Shown here one piece after another: positions 13,474-27,200 of a stretch of DNA of 64,000 bases (the stretch's first letter is position 1; every line of letters begins with the position of its first letter). Origin of the DNA: Rotaria socialis (Eukaryota; Rotifera; Eurotatoria; Philodinida; Philodinidae); contig CAJNYU010004681.1 of the NCBI GenBank assembly GCA_905331475.1, positions 122,322 to 186,321 on the forward strand, given 5' to 3'. Below the pieces are notes generated by a model. The model did not search any database and was not told the DNA's origin. It was given only the letters and a program-made list of their open reading frames with translations. A program made the position numbers and the translations under genes.

Positions 13474-15013
13474 CCTAGTGAAAATACTCATCAAGCGAGT
13501 ACGACCTGCCAGCATGAGTACGCAAAAGACTCGTTGGAGTATCCCAGGTCGAGCAATCCGACAGTAGGCACCTATCGGAACCCATTCGATCCGACTGGAA
13601 TCCAATAGGATTTTATCGGATCCTGTCAGATCTTACAGAATTATCGTTGGATTCCGGGTCGAGGAATCGATGTCGGAACCTCACTCAGTATCGGATTCCT
13701 ATGAATTCCAAGGAAAAACCGTTGTATGTCATCGGAAGTTCATAGGATTCCGACACTGAGGATCCGACATCGATTCCTCGACCCGGAATCCAGTAGAATT
13801 GTATCGGATTGTAGGATATTTCCAGGCTCCTATCGGATCCGATGTCGGATCAGTCGACCTGGGATACTCGTGAAATTCTCTGTGTATCTTTAATGTTCGT
13901 GTACTCAAGTGAGTACTCACATAAGTTAACTTTCTGAAATTCACTCGTATACGATAGTCTGAGTACTCAAAGTAGTACTCGATTCTGTGTTTTCGATAAA
14001 ACACCAATGCATTAGCATGTAAAAAGTTGAATAACATTGTATAAAAACAAAACGTAATGAAATTAATTAAAAAATCTTAACGAAATCTTTTGTGGATATA
14101 TTGATTCCATCCTTCATATTTAGTAGATTATTCATTTTTTTTTTATATAACGATTGGATATATCAAATCAATTACATTTCATTTTGTAAACAGAGATACA
14201 TACATATATACATACTAATTTTCTACTGTTCAATTTTCGAATAAAACAAAGTATGTATTTTCAATGTGTATAAACAATAATCTGATAGCTTTTAATTTCT
14301 AAATTTCAGATTAAATTTTATTTCAGATTCGTTAAGCTTTTTTCTGGTTACTAAATAGCATGCATGGTTCATGTCATGAAGTTTCTTTTTTTTTATAAGG
14401 ATAGCTTTAACATTAAACTACTTTACATACACGAATCGAATCATAAAACTATTTAATAATTTTAAAATTAATTTTTCGTGCTATTGAGTGCTCTATCGTA
14501 ACAAATTTTAGTATTCTTTTTTCTGTAGTTTTTTTGTATCTGTGAATTCATAGTGATCAAATATCCTTTTCGAAAACATTGAGCACTCATTTGTCTTGAA
14601 TGATATTTTATTGTCTTCTATATGTGTTAAGTGTTGCTTTTTGAAACATAGTATTTATTTATGTAATTTATAGATAATAAAATACTAAAGTATCTTAGCA
14701 TTATAAATCATTTCATTGTACTAATATACCATTGTTGTTAGGTTAACGAAGTAGAATGCATATAATATAAAAAATAGTGAACTAAGTAAAGATGCATGAG
14801 TAAATCTTGGAAAAATCTATCAGAGTACTCGGAAAATGTGTGGGTAGTTCTCATAGAAAACTCAGTTTTGCTAGGCGAGTACTCAGTAGTCGTACTCAAC
14901 CAGTCAAAATCTAGCTCGAGTACTATTGATGAGTACTCAAACCCCATGGGTACTTGTAACATTTGCTAGCGTGAGCACTTTTTGAGTACTACCCTATGAG
15001 TACCTTCACTAGG
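13474..15013. mobile_element. GAGTACTC-rich inverted-repeat element
   Basis: An 18-bp terminal inverted repeat (CCTAGTGAARRTACTCAT form) lies at 13474-13491 and, inverted, at 14996-15013, with two mismatches. Both subterminal zones (about 13480-13540, 13864-13990 and 14815-14995) are packed with GAGTACTC-type palindromes. The centre is AT-rich without a transposase. MITE family A copy 2 is inserted within the left part. I saw no clear target-site duplication. Confidence 0.6.
13543..13863. mobile_element. MITE family A copy 2 (uninterrupted)
   Basis: A 321-bp element with ends CCCAGGTCGA (13543-13552) and TCGACCTGGG (13854-13863). It is the inverse complement of copy 1 at 6470-7013, minus the nested insertion. 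Around 13560-13600 it preserves the pre-insertion sequence with a single TA. It is embedded in the larger element at 13474-15013, so it inserted after that element. Confidence 0.85.
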
Positions 15014-18000
15014 AGCAGGTAATAGATGAAGCTATTAAAACTAAATCAAAATTTACAATTAAATTGTGTTGCGAAAAGATATGAGTTATCATTGAATGTG
15101 ATGGAATTGTTTTAGCAGATGTTTGTGACCCTTGCATTGATCAATTGAATTGTAACGATGTAAAACTACAAGAATGAAATACTATTGTTTCATGCATCAA
15201 TCGTAATTTTGTGTGATCTTTGTTTTAACGCTTGAATTGATTCTTTGATAACTATTAGTGGCAGCAAATTAAAATTAAAATCACCCGCAGATTACAATTT
15301 ACTATTAAAAGTTTTTGATACTAATTAAAATCAAAATTAAACCTACACCTAATCGTATTAGTGCTATTGAATTATGGTTGACATGTGGTGGAGATTTATA
15401 TAATATGTCAAATAATAATTGGTTTATTGCGTATGTACGTTATAAGAACATTGAACTAGACATTTTTATATGACCTAGTTAGATTAAGAAGAAAGAATTC
15501 TATTGTTCACAGAAACTAAAATTGACATTAGGATCATAATCATAAACTCTCAACCTGATTCAAGTTTTATTTGAAGAGAATAAATTGTCGATTTTTAATT
15601 TTTCTGATTTTTTTTTCTAAGCAATACAAATAATTTGTTTGGCATAGAGTTTTTTAATCAGATAAAACCTAGATATATAGCTTTTCGTCTTTCAAATGAA
15701 AATATTAATAATTCAATAGAGGATAGAATATTAGTGCTATAAAAGCATTACAATTTTTAACATTCTTCGATTTTTCTTATCTATTTATGTGGTATTTCCT
15801 TTATATCTCTATCAGTTCTATATTCTTGCCCTAGTTCTACAATCGTTTGTCTCTTAAATTTTTGTCAATAATGATCCCATTATTCATTGTCAATACACAA
15901 ATATTTCTATGACAGATAGATATCAATTGCAATATTAAAAAAAGGAACAATAAATCGTGTTGTCAAGTCAAGAGTGAAACCTCATTAAAATGTTACTTCA
16001 TATGAGACGACTCTCAGCTTTGAAATAGTAATTATGATACACTCAAAACTTTTTTGGAGTAGATTTTTAAAGAAATGTCAATATTTTTGTCATTTTTTTA
16101 TTTTTTTTTCATGAACCATTTTATTAAGCAAATAATTTTCTATTTAATTTACATTCAATCAAAAAAGTATCGCTGCAGGTCTTAATTGGTAGTGTGCTTA
16201 GTTCTTAGACATTTATGTCTGAAAAAATTGGATTTAATCTTTTCTGTCCTATCAAGATTTTAATAATCAATAACGCAAGAGATTGAATGGAAATGTTTAT
16301 GTCGAAGAATGTAAGAGTTCAGAACTCATAGAAAAAGTTTTTACTTCTGTAAAACCCTATTGATTCTGACTCATAAATACGAGTAATTTATAGTCAACTA
16401 AAGCTATGGAAGGTGCTTCAAATAGCAGCTACATTTAGTAGATGACGACATATCGTATTTATCTTCCTATTTGATTTTACTAGGATCAGCCCCGATGAAA
16501 CCTTAGATTTCTTTGCTCTCCAATATTTCTATTCAAGCATTATTCTCTGAAGATAAATAAAATTTAGTTTATTTATTTTAAACAACAATCAACGAACAAA
16601 ATAATAAAGAAAATAAGATTAAAAAAAAGCATCGATTACTAAACGAATGAGATTAAGTACCAGACACTGTTCATTATTATAAACTAAATATATTTTGTTT
16701 TTACTTTAAAAATTATTTTATATTTGCAATCTAGAGTAAAAATATTATATGAACTGCCACTTATGATGAAAATTATGTTCAAGGTAATCCTCGAGAGTAT
16801 GCTACACTCGAACTAAGACATCTTGGTGATCAAGTAATAATCGTTTTCATAGTTGATTTTATATTCTAGAAATAAATTTAAATAAGCCAGATTTGTACCT
16901 GCTTTAGCGTTTGACAATGCAGTTGATAAAATATTGTTAGACGATTTTGATAAATTCAAGAAAATTTTCTTTTAAATTTAATCTAAATTTTATTATTTCT
17001 ATTTATAGCTTATTGGATTTTCGTAGTGAACTTTCTGGTGGTAAAATTGAAACAATTAAACTTAATCATAGCATTTAACGAGCCACAAATCGAATGATTC
17101 AAAGCCGGGTCAGCACAAAATGCTATGCGTAATTATTTCGCTTTAAAAAAAAAGAAAAATAAATGCTCGATAAAGCAATAGCTTAATACATTGCTCATAA
17201 ACTATAAAATATATTTACATTGATAGTAGATAAGCTAATAAAAATATAATTCTTCATTTTGAATCAAAAGAAAATTTTCACATGCACGATATTTATTCAC
17301 TACATTAGATTTGTAATATCGACGAAGCAAAACCTAAACAAATATTGTCTAATAATATTAGAAAAAGATATTATGGAAACTCGACAATGTATTTATCCAG
17401 CTATATAAATATATCTTTGTGTTGTAAATTAAGCCTGCATGTTTTGGATTGATGACCCGCTGAGAACACTCATAATATTGTAAGTGTCGTCTAAGAAAGA
17501 GAACAGATCGGTCGCGCTTTTTGCACAATTACGAAAACTCAACTATTTCCATTAGAGCACTTCTCGAATACCCTCAACATGTAATATCTATTCTGATATC
17601 AAAAAGAAAACATACATCTGTGGAACATATATTTGCAGTTGATTGTATATTTCTTATCGATCTCATTTATAGAATCTAGACTTTTTCTTTTTGTTATTGA
17701 TATGATTGCATATAATTGTTCAATACACTTTTCTCAAATGATTAATTGAGTATTACGGAAATAAATTTTCTCGAAGAAAATGCCAAAGGTAACTTTCAAT
17801 TTGAGGCCAATCAACAATATTATTATAGAAATAGCATTTTTCTTCTCTTTAGTTCCCATATAACATGCATTTATAATGTAGGTATACTGTATTCAACTAT
17901 ATGAAAATGCATACCATTATTGTCTAATTACATATATTATTAAGACATAATAATGGGTATTAATCTGACGGTATTATATAGATAATACAACATCAAGCTC

Positions 18001-21000
18001 GTTTTTCCTGTTTTTCTTAAGCAAAAGAATTTTTTTCTTGTTTTCTTATCTCTTACGAACCTGAAGTCATTTCCTGTGTTTTTAAACTTCAGCATCACAT
18101 TGCTTCTTTATTATAATTAAAACATCGTTTTCAAATCTAAAAGTGCTATTATGCTAATAATATATTTAACTATGCCATTTCAAATATTAAATATTAACTG
18201 CCTTTTATGACTCATTTTTCCTTTCGGCATTATTCAAGTATGTTGTTCGTAGTAAATATCAGAAGTACCGCGAAGTAAACATTAACTCTAATATACACAT
18301 AGGGAATAGTTTTTTAAGATATCATTTATCATGTTGATATTCATTTATACATACATTGTATTTATCTGTCGAAAGCAACTAAATTCATCATATATTTGTC
18401 TTTATAATCAACTCATTATCGAGAATTTCTTTAGTTTAATGATTAATACCTTTCTTTGTTTGCTATTAAATATGTTGCTTTCGCAATTGCACATCAACTG
18501 GAAACAACAACAATGAAATCTTATTAATTCTTAATCTTATCTCAACACATGAAAAAAAGACATATTTACTGTAATAACTCTCTTTACCACCTGGTGATGA
18601 CATTTTTTTATGTTTATCCATCTATGCACTTGGAAGATGAGCACCAGCAATTTATATAACGACATTGACATTTCATAAAAATGGGAATGTCAGCACGTTA
18701 ATCAATATATATATATATATGCATGAGTAACAAAAAGTCCTTTCTTTTCAATAGTACGAATAAGAACGAGCGAGCAAGCACAAAACAAATATATATTCGT
18801 ATGATTTCTGAAATCAAAGGATATTCTATTATTACAAAAAAGAAAAATATATCATTCATGCATGATATAACATAGTATGCATCATCAAAAACAAGTTGAT
18901 TTACGCTTGAGAAGATGCTATGTAAAATACTAAAATGCTTGATTTCTTCGTGTAAATAAATGAAACAAAACCAGCCATATGTGACAAGAATAAAATATTC
19001 TCTAAAGTTACAGTCCCGTAGCAAAGAAAAATACTGTTATCTTTACCGAAATCAGTAGATCAAATCTCTTTCGAGTTAAAACCAAAAAATATTTCATCCG
19101 TTAAAATAGTTTATCTCGTTATAGTATTGCAAAAAAAGAGATTTTTTTTTCGTATTTGATAGTACGTATGCAAATGTTATTGTACTTCTTCTAAGCAATA
19201 ATCTGGTAATTTATTGATTATTTTTGTCTGAACATATCGATATGTCAATATTAATAATAGAGAGCAAGAGAGAAAAACGATCAAATTCTTCTTGTCCTAC
19301 TCCATACTTATATTTCTCGATCAGTTGACCTTGTTGAGCTTCATAACGCAAAACAAAAGTGGTGTTTCGATTACCGACAGGATATCTGAAAAAAACATAG
19401 ATATTTCGTAATTTTTCTTTTTAATAAAAGGCATATCAAGATCGTCCTTCATCATTAATGCTTCATTTTATTTGTTTTTTGTATTTTTCAAATAATTAGA
19501 TCCTATTTATAATCGTTATTCTATAGAATCATAGTGACTGAGAATATGAGAGACACAAACCACATGTTAGGAGAGATCCAAACTATGTATATGTATCGTA
19601 TATATATATATATCGGTTCTACTGTCTATTTTTTCGTCGATCGATAAAATCAAAGCGTATGTGAGTATATACAATACATATTCCAGACTTAGCAAGTCTT
19701 ACTATCGTCAATTAGTCGATTATGTATATATGAATATATTATATTATATCGAAGTTTTTCTCGTGATAAATTGATATTTTTTTAGAATATAGAGATGACA
19801 AGTGGAAAAAAAGAGTGCTATCGTGTTTTACCATTATAATAAAAATACTACTACTACTAATAATAATAATAGAATACATCCGCTTGCGGAACATACAAAG
19901 AAAGAAAATTGACATAGATTAACTGCAATGATCGACTCCTGACTTTGTTCAATGGATGCATGAAATAATGTTCTATATTTCTCGTCTTCTTTTGCTCTTT
20001 CTGCTTTTTCTTCTTCGTTACTCTAAGATCAGCTTATGTTTTTTCCCTTTTCTTTTTCTCGTAATTTATAGCAAAAGAGGAGATGCACAAATGTCTGTTA
20101 CTATGTTGTTTCAGTATCACCATCGGCACATTCTGGAGACGATAATTACATATACATCGTCGGCTAGACGATAGAACGCATCTTAAGTTAAGACTAACTG
20201 AAGATAGATGATATACATTGTTATTTCTCAGCATAAACGTGAGAAAACTACCCATGTATCATTTTTGTTTCTTCTATATTTTTGTTTAGAACGTCGTAAG
20301 TTTTTTTTCTCTTCTCGTTCTTGTTCTTATGGTGCGACGAAAAAAAAATACCAAATATTAGTTATAGTCAACATTACCACTATAATAAAAAAAAAAGAAA
20401 GCATAACTATCACACACGTTTTCTTTTTTCGCTGCCGAACAATATTTTATGTTTGGATCTATCAACCGCTTTGCGTATTTGAGGAGAGTTAATCGAGAGC
20501 ATATTACCGATTCATTTTTGTTTCATGTGGTAAGAGTCGTAGAAAATCTGAAGGTTTATTTTCATTGCCATCATTATTGTTAGCATTATTTATTGTTGAT
20601 AAAGTGATGAAAACGCGAGGACAATCGCTGGAGAATTCACTTTTGATGGTCGTATCTAGTTGATTAGTAATTTACATAATAATAGAAGAAACACTCAGCG
20701 TGGAAAATATTTTAATAAGAACTAATTTATTGTGAAACAAAATTACAGTTATTATTGATTTAGAAGATTTTGAATCATACTTGGCATTGGGTATCTTCTA
20801 AATTGGTTATAACTTTCTATGTTTTTTTGCTTTAAAAAATAATCTCGTCATACAGAAAATATTCTTTAGCGGGATATTTATTTGTTAATATAGACATTTA
20901 GCTTTTTTCGTCTCGATCAATAGTCAAGCGACGGGAATAAACGAATACCTTGTGCTCTATCAAGCTCTTATCAATCATAAAGAGAAGAAGAAAAAGAAGA

Positions 21001-21273
21001 AGTAGTAGTAGTAGAAGGAGAGAAGAAGAACGAACGAACAACGAGTAGGAGGAGAAGAAGAACAACAAGAGAGGGGAGAAAGGCCAAGAAAAAAGGAAAA
21101 ATATCGATTCTTTCTTTTTTCCTTTTGTTCTATTATAATTGTTGCATGCACACTACATAGTCGTTATTCACTAGGGTCTATCATCTATTAGGAAAGACAA
21201 ATCGTTCGTTTTTCTTTTCTTTTATTGTCTTTATTTGTTGTAGGTAAGTAACTAGACGTCAGTTGATGATACT
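15014..21273. other. Long intergenic region upstream of the IP3 receptor
   Basis: Mostly AT-rich DNA without supported genes. Weak coding-like fragments occur on the plus strand near 15325-15430 and 16755-16835; they are listed separately. Trinucleotide repeats lie near 19850-19872, TA repeats near 18706-18721 and 19595-19614. A purine-only-like tract (GAA/GAG/AGT repeats) spans about 20983-21090, directly upstream of the IP3 receptor start. It would be in the promoter or 5' UTR, but no specific promoter element can be claimed. Confidence 0.5.
15040..16860 (+). pseudogene. Scattered coding relics, unknown family
   Basis: Separated plus-strand stretches read like protein: about 15040-15170, 15325-15430 (motif IELWLTCGGDLYN, ending near a GTATGT donor-like site) and 16755-16835 (motif REYATLELRHLGDQ before a GTAATA donor-like site). 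In-frame stops interrupt them and no join gives a full product. They may be remains of one gene broken by the element that ends at 15013. I do not recognise the family. Confidence 0.25.
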
Positions 21274-24200
21274 ATGGAGTCAAATTTGACGTCGAGTTTC
21301 CTGAAAATTAGTGATACAGTAGCATTATATGCTGAAGGCACTGTTTGTGGATTTATTAGCACACTTGGGTATGATAAGCTATTGTTTTTTTATTCGAATA
21401 TTTACATATGACATCAATAGGCTTGTCGATGATCGATGTGTTGTACAACCTGACGCCGGTGATTTACAAAAACCGCCAAAGAAGTTTCGAGGTTAAAATA
21501 AAGAAACAATTCAAACGACCCTATTGACCTTGCTTCGGAAATTATCATTTTCTTTAGATTGTCTATTCCGTATTTGTCCGAGTCATCGATATAGTGCTCA
21601 AACTCAATATTGGAATGCATTAAAAAGTCCAAATAGTGTACGAGATTTAAAAAAATTACAACTTGCTGCTGATACAGAAAAACGTCAAAATGAAGAAGAA
21701 AGTCGAAAACAGACTGGTACTATCATAAAATATGGCGATACTGTCGTACAATTACTTCATATAAAGAGTAATAAATATTTAACCGTGAACAAACGTTTAC
21801 CAGCATTTTTGGAAAAAAATGCCATGCGCGTATCTCTCGATAATAGTGGTACTGAAGGTTCATGGTTTCAAATCGAACCTTATTATAAACTACGAGCTAA
21901 AGGCGAACGTGTTAGTATATTTGTTCTTTGATATGATTAATATTTGTTGTCAAGCAACGAGTATGATTTATAGGTTGTAGTAGGTGATAAAGTCGTGTTG
22001 ATGCCGTACAGTGGTGGGCAACCGTTGCATGTCAGCGAACTAGAACTACCGGATCATCCTGGCTCCAAAGAAGTATGTGCACATAAATACAGAAAAGAAA
22101 AACAAATTATTTTTCTTTTTGAACCACATCGAGCATGATATCATATTTTCCTTTTTGAAAATTTCAAAGGCTAGAGAGAATTAAAATGTCAACAAAAAAC
22201 GAAAAGTAAAAATTATTCTCTTCTAGTGCTGCAGTGTTATTAATCTTCACACGGTATTGAGACAGCAAAAAGAAACGAAATGATTTGTTTAGCTTGAAGT
22301 GGAATGAAATTATTATTTCTATTTTGGCATGTGTTATGTGATTGTTTTTTTTCTCTATTATTTAGGTCAATTGCCATTCGTATCCTTCCGTATGTTTGAT
22401 GTGTATTTGTAGACACACGTATCATGTTGACCAGAGAGAAAACTTTCTTTTTTTTCTTTTACTTTGCCGATTAAATAATAAAAAGTTGCTTTTTTCTTTC
22501 GTTCTAAACAATATTTCAGTAGAAGTAGATCTTCATCTATAGCTATCTGTGTAGTAGTGTAACTTATTGAGAAGCTTCTTTTTAAAAGTCATTTGGCGAG
22601 TAACGGGAGTACTTATGGCTTTATTTATATTTTTATTAAAGAAACGTATAATTAAACATGGACTGACTATAGCAATGAGAGTGCAGTCTATGTGACTAAT
22701 AATAGCATGCCATGTTTTGGGTTTCGCTTGCATGAATATGAAAACAGTTTAGTTTATAATATATTCATGAAGATCTACTTCGAAAAGTAAAGTAAGATGA
22801 TCAGTTTTAAAAACTAAGACAGTCAACTTATAAAATATAAAATTCTTATTTTAATGATTCTGCATGTAGTACAATACCCCGCCGCTTTGAATATGAATAT
22901 GTATATTAGGGACGAGTTAAAAATTGTTCTAATTGAAAAATATTTTAAAATAGGTAAATTCTCATCTTCAAACAAGTTGGAAAATCGTTTTATTTATGTC
23001 ATGTCGCGAAGCTACAAATGAAGTACTCAAAAGTGTAAGATTGATTTTCAAAAGAAAATTTTAATTCTAAAATTAGAAAAATAAATATAATTCTATGTTG
23101 TTTCTTTTTTCACTGATTAAGGGTGATATTGTTCGTTTATTTCATGCTGAACAAGAAAAATTTCTCACATGTGATAATTACCGGAAAAAAAGTGTCGTGT
23201 TTTTACGCGCCACTGGTCGCGCATCAGCAACGTCGGCAACATCATCGAATGCCTTATGGGAAATCGAAGTCGTTCAACAAGATCCGTGTCGTGGTGGTAT
23301 CGGTCAATGGAGTTCATTATTTCGTTTTAAACATTTGGCGACAGGACAATATTTAGCAGCTGAAGTCGATAATGATCAAACATTTGATGCAACACGACAA
23401 AAGTTACGTGGTCCACCAGGTACACCTGTTTTTGCTCTTGTTCCTATTCCGCATGGTTACGATATATCATCGATATTTGAACTCGATCCAACAACAATAA
23501 CACGTAATGAAGAAGCTGTACCATGGGGCTCATATGTACGTTTACAACACATATGCACGAGTACATGGGTACATTCGACGAATATTAAATTAGATCCCGA
23601 TGATGATAATGTACGATTTAAAATTGGTTGTGCATTAACTAAAGAAGATCGAGAAGCATTTCAAATAGTACATGTTACACCAGATGAAGTACGAGATTTA
23701 GATTTTGCTAATGATGCTGCACAACATCTGGATATAACTGTATCGAAATGGGAAAAACATGGACTTGCGAATGTAAATGCAAATGATCGAAAGTAAGTAA
23801 AATAAAAACTTTATTTTAGGTTGTCTTAAAACTATTACATATTCAAGTAGCCGTACACCAATTATAAAGGATTAGTCGGAATGATTCGAAGCTACCAAAT
23901 AGACAATTATGTAAGATAAAAGAAATTAGAAATGTTATGAAAGATTGTCCAGCAAATTATATATCAGACTAAATTGATTTATATATTTATGGAATATTAA
24001 ATTTGAAGAGTCGACTTATTGAATTCAATTTTTAATTATGACAATACTACATATTGAATAGTATCAATACTAAAAATTTTAGATCTCACGCGACTATAAA
24101 GCACCAGTAGGTTTTATAATCGGTATCAGACTTGGTTAAAGCATCCTTATCTTCTTATCTAGTGCAGATTGTTTGTATGGTAAAACAGACCGATTAGAGT

Positions 24201-27200
24201 TTTTGAAATCTCTCAAGTGTATAGATTAGCATTATGGATGATTCTAATCAAACTTTTTCACTTCGTTTAATATAACGAAATGATAACATGAGCGTCGCAT
24301 ACAATAAGAAAATAAAAATAGCGACAAAACCGTGAAAAATATTTTTTTCGGAAAGAAAAATCTTGAATGCGGATAATTTTTTCATTATATCAATACTATT
24401 TCACTTAGTTGGAAGAAAAAAAGTTGAATCACCATAGTAAATAACAATATATGAATATTGTCAGAACAGTAAGCTACAAAACTCTATCAAGTATAAGGGG
24501 TTTTCGTCATAACGGACAAATATATTTTCCTAGTTGAGAGTTAGCTTTAGCAATAATATAAACGAAAAACTAGGCATCATATGATTTGCGGTTCAAGCAA
24601 ATTTTTCTGTCAGTCAATGACAGTCTTCCAACACAGAATTGACAGTCGTTTCAAACATTTGTTGAGGGAATCAAAGAACTTAGTCAGAGTGCATTCGTAT
24701 GATAAGGTTATGCGTCAAGATTTGATATCTTCAACATAAGGGTTAGATCGGTAACTTCGAGCTTTATATAAACATAAGTTATCCGACAAAAACAAAAAAC
24801 AAGTCCAATGTCAATGAAAAAAACAAGATGCCAATTTTGTTTTAGTTGACTTTCTGATTTGAAATTGATTATTTTAGGCAAGTAATATCACTGTTAACTG
24901 ATATCGTATACTTCCTTGCCTGCCAAGAAAACAATGGTACTGATCCATTTGATGTACAAATCTTAAAACCAAATCGCGAACGACAAAAATTAATACGTGA
25001 ACAGAACATTCTAAAACAAGTAAAAATTTAATTAAAATTTAAAAACATTTCATCGAGAAAAGTACATTTTCCGTTAAACTAGTTGTTTCGTATTCTTCGA
25101 GTATTAAAACCTCGTCTAGAACAAGAACGTTCAAATGTAAATGCAGCAAATCTTGCACATGCACGTTCAGATTCTCACTTTCATCAATATCAAGTTCAAA
25201 CATCATCAAGTAATGATTCATATCCAATATCACAACAGCAAGAGGCTGATGTACGATATTCAACAGTATTTTATCAAATTAAAAGTATATGTCGTCATTG
25301 CTATCGTACACTTAAACATTGTCAACAGGAATATAGAAAAAATCAGGTAGAATATGAATGATTTTTGTTTGTGTTATTAAATTTTTAAATAAAATATTTG
25401 ACTTATATAGGAGACAATTGCAAAAGAATTTTCTTTTATGCAATCTCAAATCGGCTTTGATATTCTGGCTGAAGATACAATCACAGCTCTACTTCATAAT
25501 AATAAAAAACTATTAGAAAAACATATTACTGAAAAAGAAATTGATACTTTCGTCAAATTGTTAAGAGAAAAACGAGATTGCAAGTAATGTTTTCTGCGTT
25601 TCTTTTCCATTTTGCAATAAGAAATTTTCATGGTTTTTTGTTTTTCTAAAGGTTTCTTGAATATTTATCGGATTTATGTGTATCAAGTAATCAAGCTATA
25701 GCACGAACACAAGAAATGATATGTAAATCTGTATTAGAAAAAAATTCTGATATTTTAATACGAACAAAGTTTGTTTTGCTTAAATTGGCTCACTTGAAAA
25801 GATTACTTTTCTTTCTTTCTTATTAATTAGGCTTGAAGTGAAAGGATGTGTTGAAGATATGATATTAGATGATAATACCGGTCCACCGATAGGCTTTTCC
25901 AATCAAAATATTTTACGTGAAGTCATATTGACGTGGGATGGGAAATCGGAATCAATTGAATTTATGGCTGGCGTAGTGCGAGATCAACCAGCACATCCCA
26001 GGCGAGAAGAATTTCGCAATATTTTGGAATATTATAGGTAAATACATCAAGAAAATAAAAAAAAATCTAATAACAACAGTTACATTCTATTGATGATTGA
26101 ATACAGAAACGAAGAATTGGTCATTTTTTCTTCTGATAAAAAAGGAAAAAGAAAAACGATTGAAGAAACAACATAATCTATATTGAATAACATAAAAGAA
26201 TATTAAGATAAAGCAAAAGAAGCATACTGAATACTTAATCAGTATGAAGTACGTTTTTTGAATTGATAATGAGTAATTTTCATCATGAAGAAAAATACTG
26301 AAATATTGACAGTGACATAACCGAAACTCAATTCAATGCAACATGAATATATTCTTTATCAATTACATCTAGAGATCAGAAGTATTGATAGCAATCTTCT
26401 AAAGAAAACAACTAACATTTAATTCCCATCGAATAGCCCGGTACCTGCTTTGACTGTTTTATTCAGACATAAAATCTAGCAAATAGATTTCTTTCTCTTT
26501 TATCTTGGCATATTCTAATGATTTAGCTAATACAGCTTGCACTGAGTCAAAATTTTTTAAAGTGAAAACAAAGATCTTTCAGTATACCAGATAAATCAAT
26601 CAATACCAATATGAATGTATTCATATATTCGACGATGCCAGTACGAATTTTTCTCATGATCAATATACTAAAAGTTGTTTCGTTTGTTAGAAAAATAAAT
26701 GTTTCGAAACATATAATAGTTCAACATCATTCATGGTCATCACTCTGTTTTTGTTTCTTAGATATCAACTCAATTTATTTTCGCACATGTGCTTCGATCG
26801 ACAGTATTTAGCTATAGATAATTTATCATTAGAATTATCAATTGAATTAATATTAACGTAAGTTCATTATAGAAAGTGAAAAACATTCTTTTCCTTTTGT
26901 AATAATTTCGTAATTATATTTGAATTCAGATGTACAAAGAGTGAAAATCTTCCAGCTGATTTACGTGCAGGATTTTGTCGTTTAATGATACATATGCATG
27001 TCAATCGTGATCCACAAGAAGAAGTAACACGTATTAAATATGCTCGATTATGGAATCAAGTTAAACCTGCTATTTCATTGAACGAGTAAATTTTTTTTGC
27101 CTATAGATTACTATCAATTTTCATTTGTTTATTGAAAACATATTTTCTCTTAGATATGATCAAACAATTAGTGGTTCGCTTGAGCCAACAGAGAAAAATG

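Noticed and set aside
13729-14037. 102-codon minus-strand ORF
   Set aside because: It lies across MITE family A copy 2 and GAGTACTC repeats; its sequence is the translation of repeat DNA.
18698-19024. 108-codon minus-strand ORF rich in Phe/Ile
   Set aside because: AT-rich random open frame overlapping a TA microsatellite, no splice or homology support.
20208-20492. 94-codon plus-strand ORF
   Set aside because: Low-complexity T-rich frame, begins without context and matches nothing.
22362-22385. Possible IP3 receptor exon reading VNCHSYPS with a downstream partner near 22746
   Set aside because: The exon at 22954-23034 encodes [15 protein letters not shown] with correct phase on both sides and matches the family far better.
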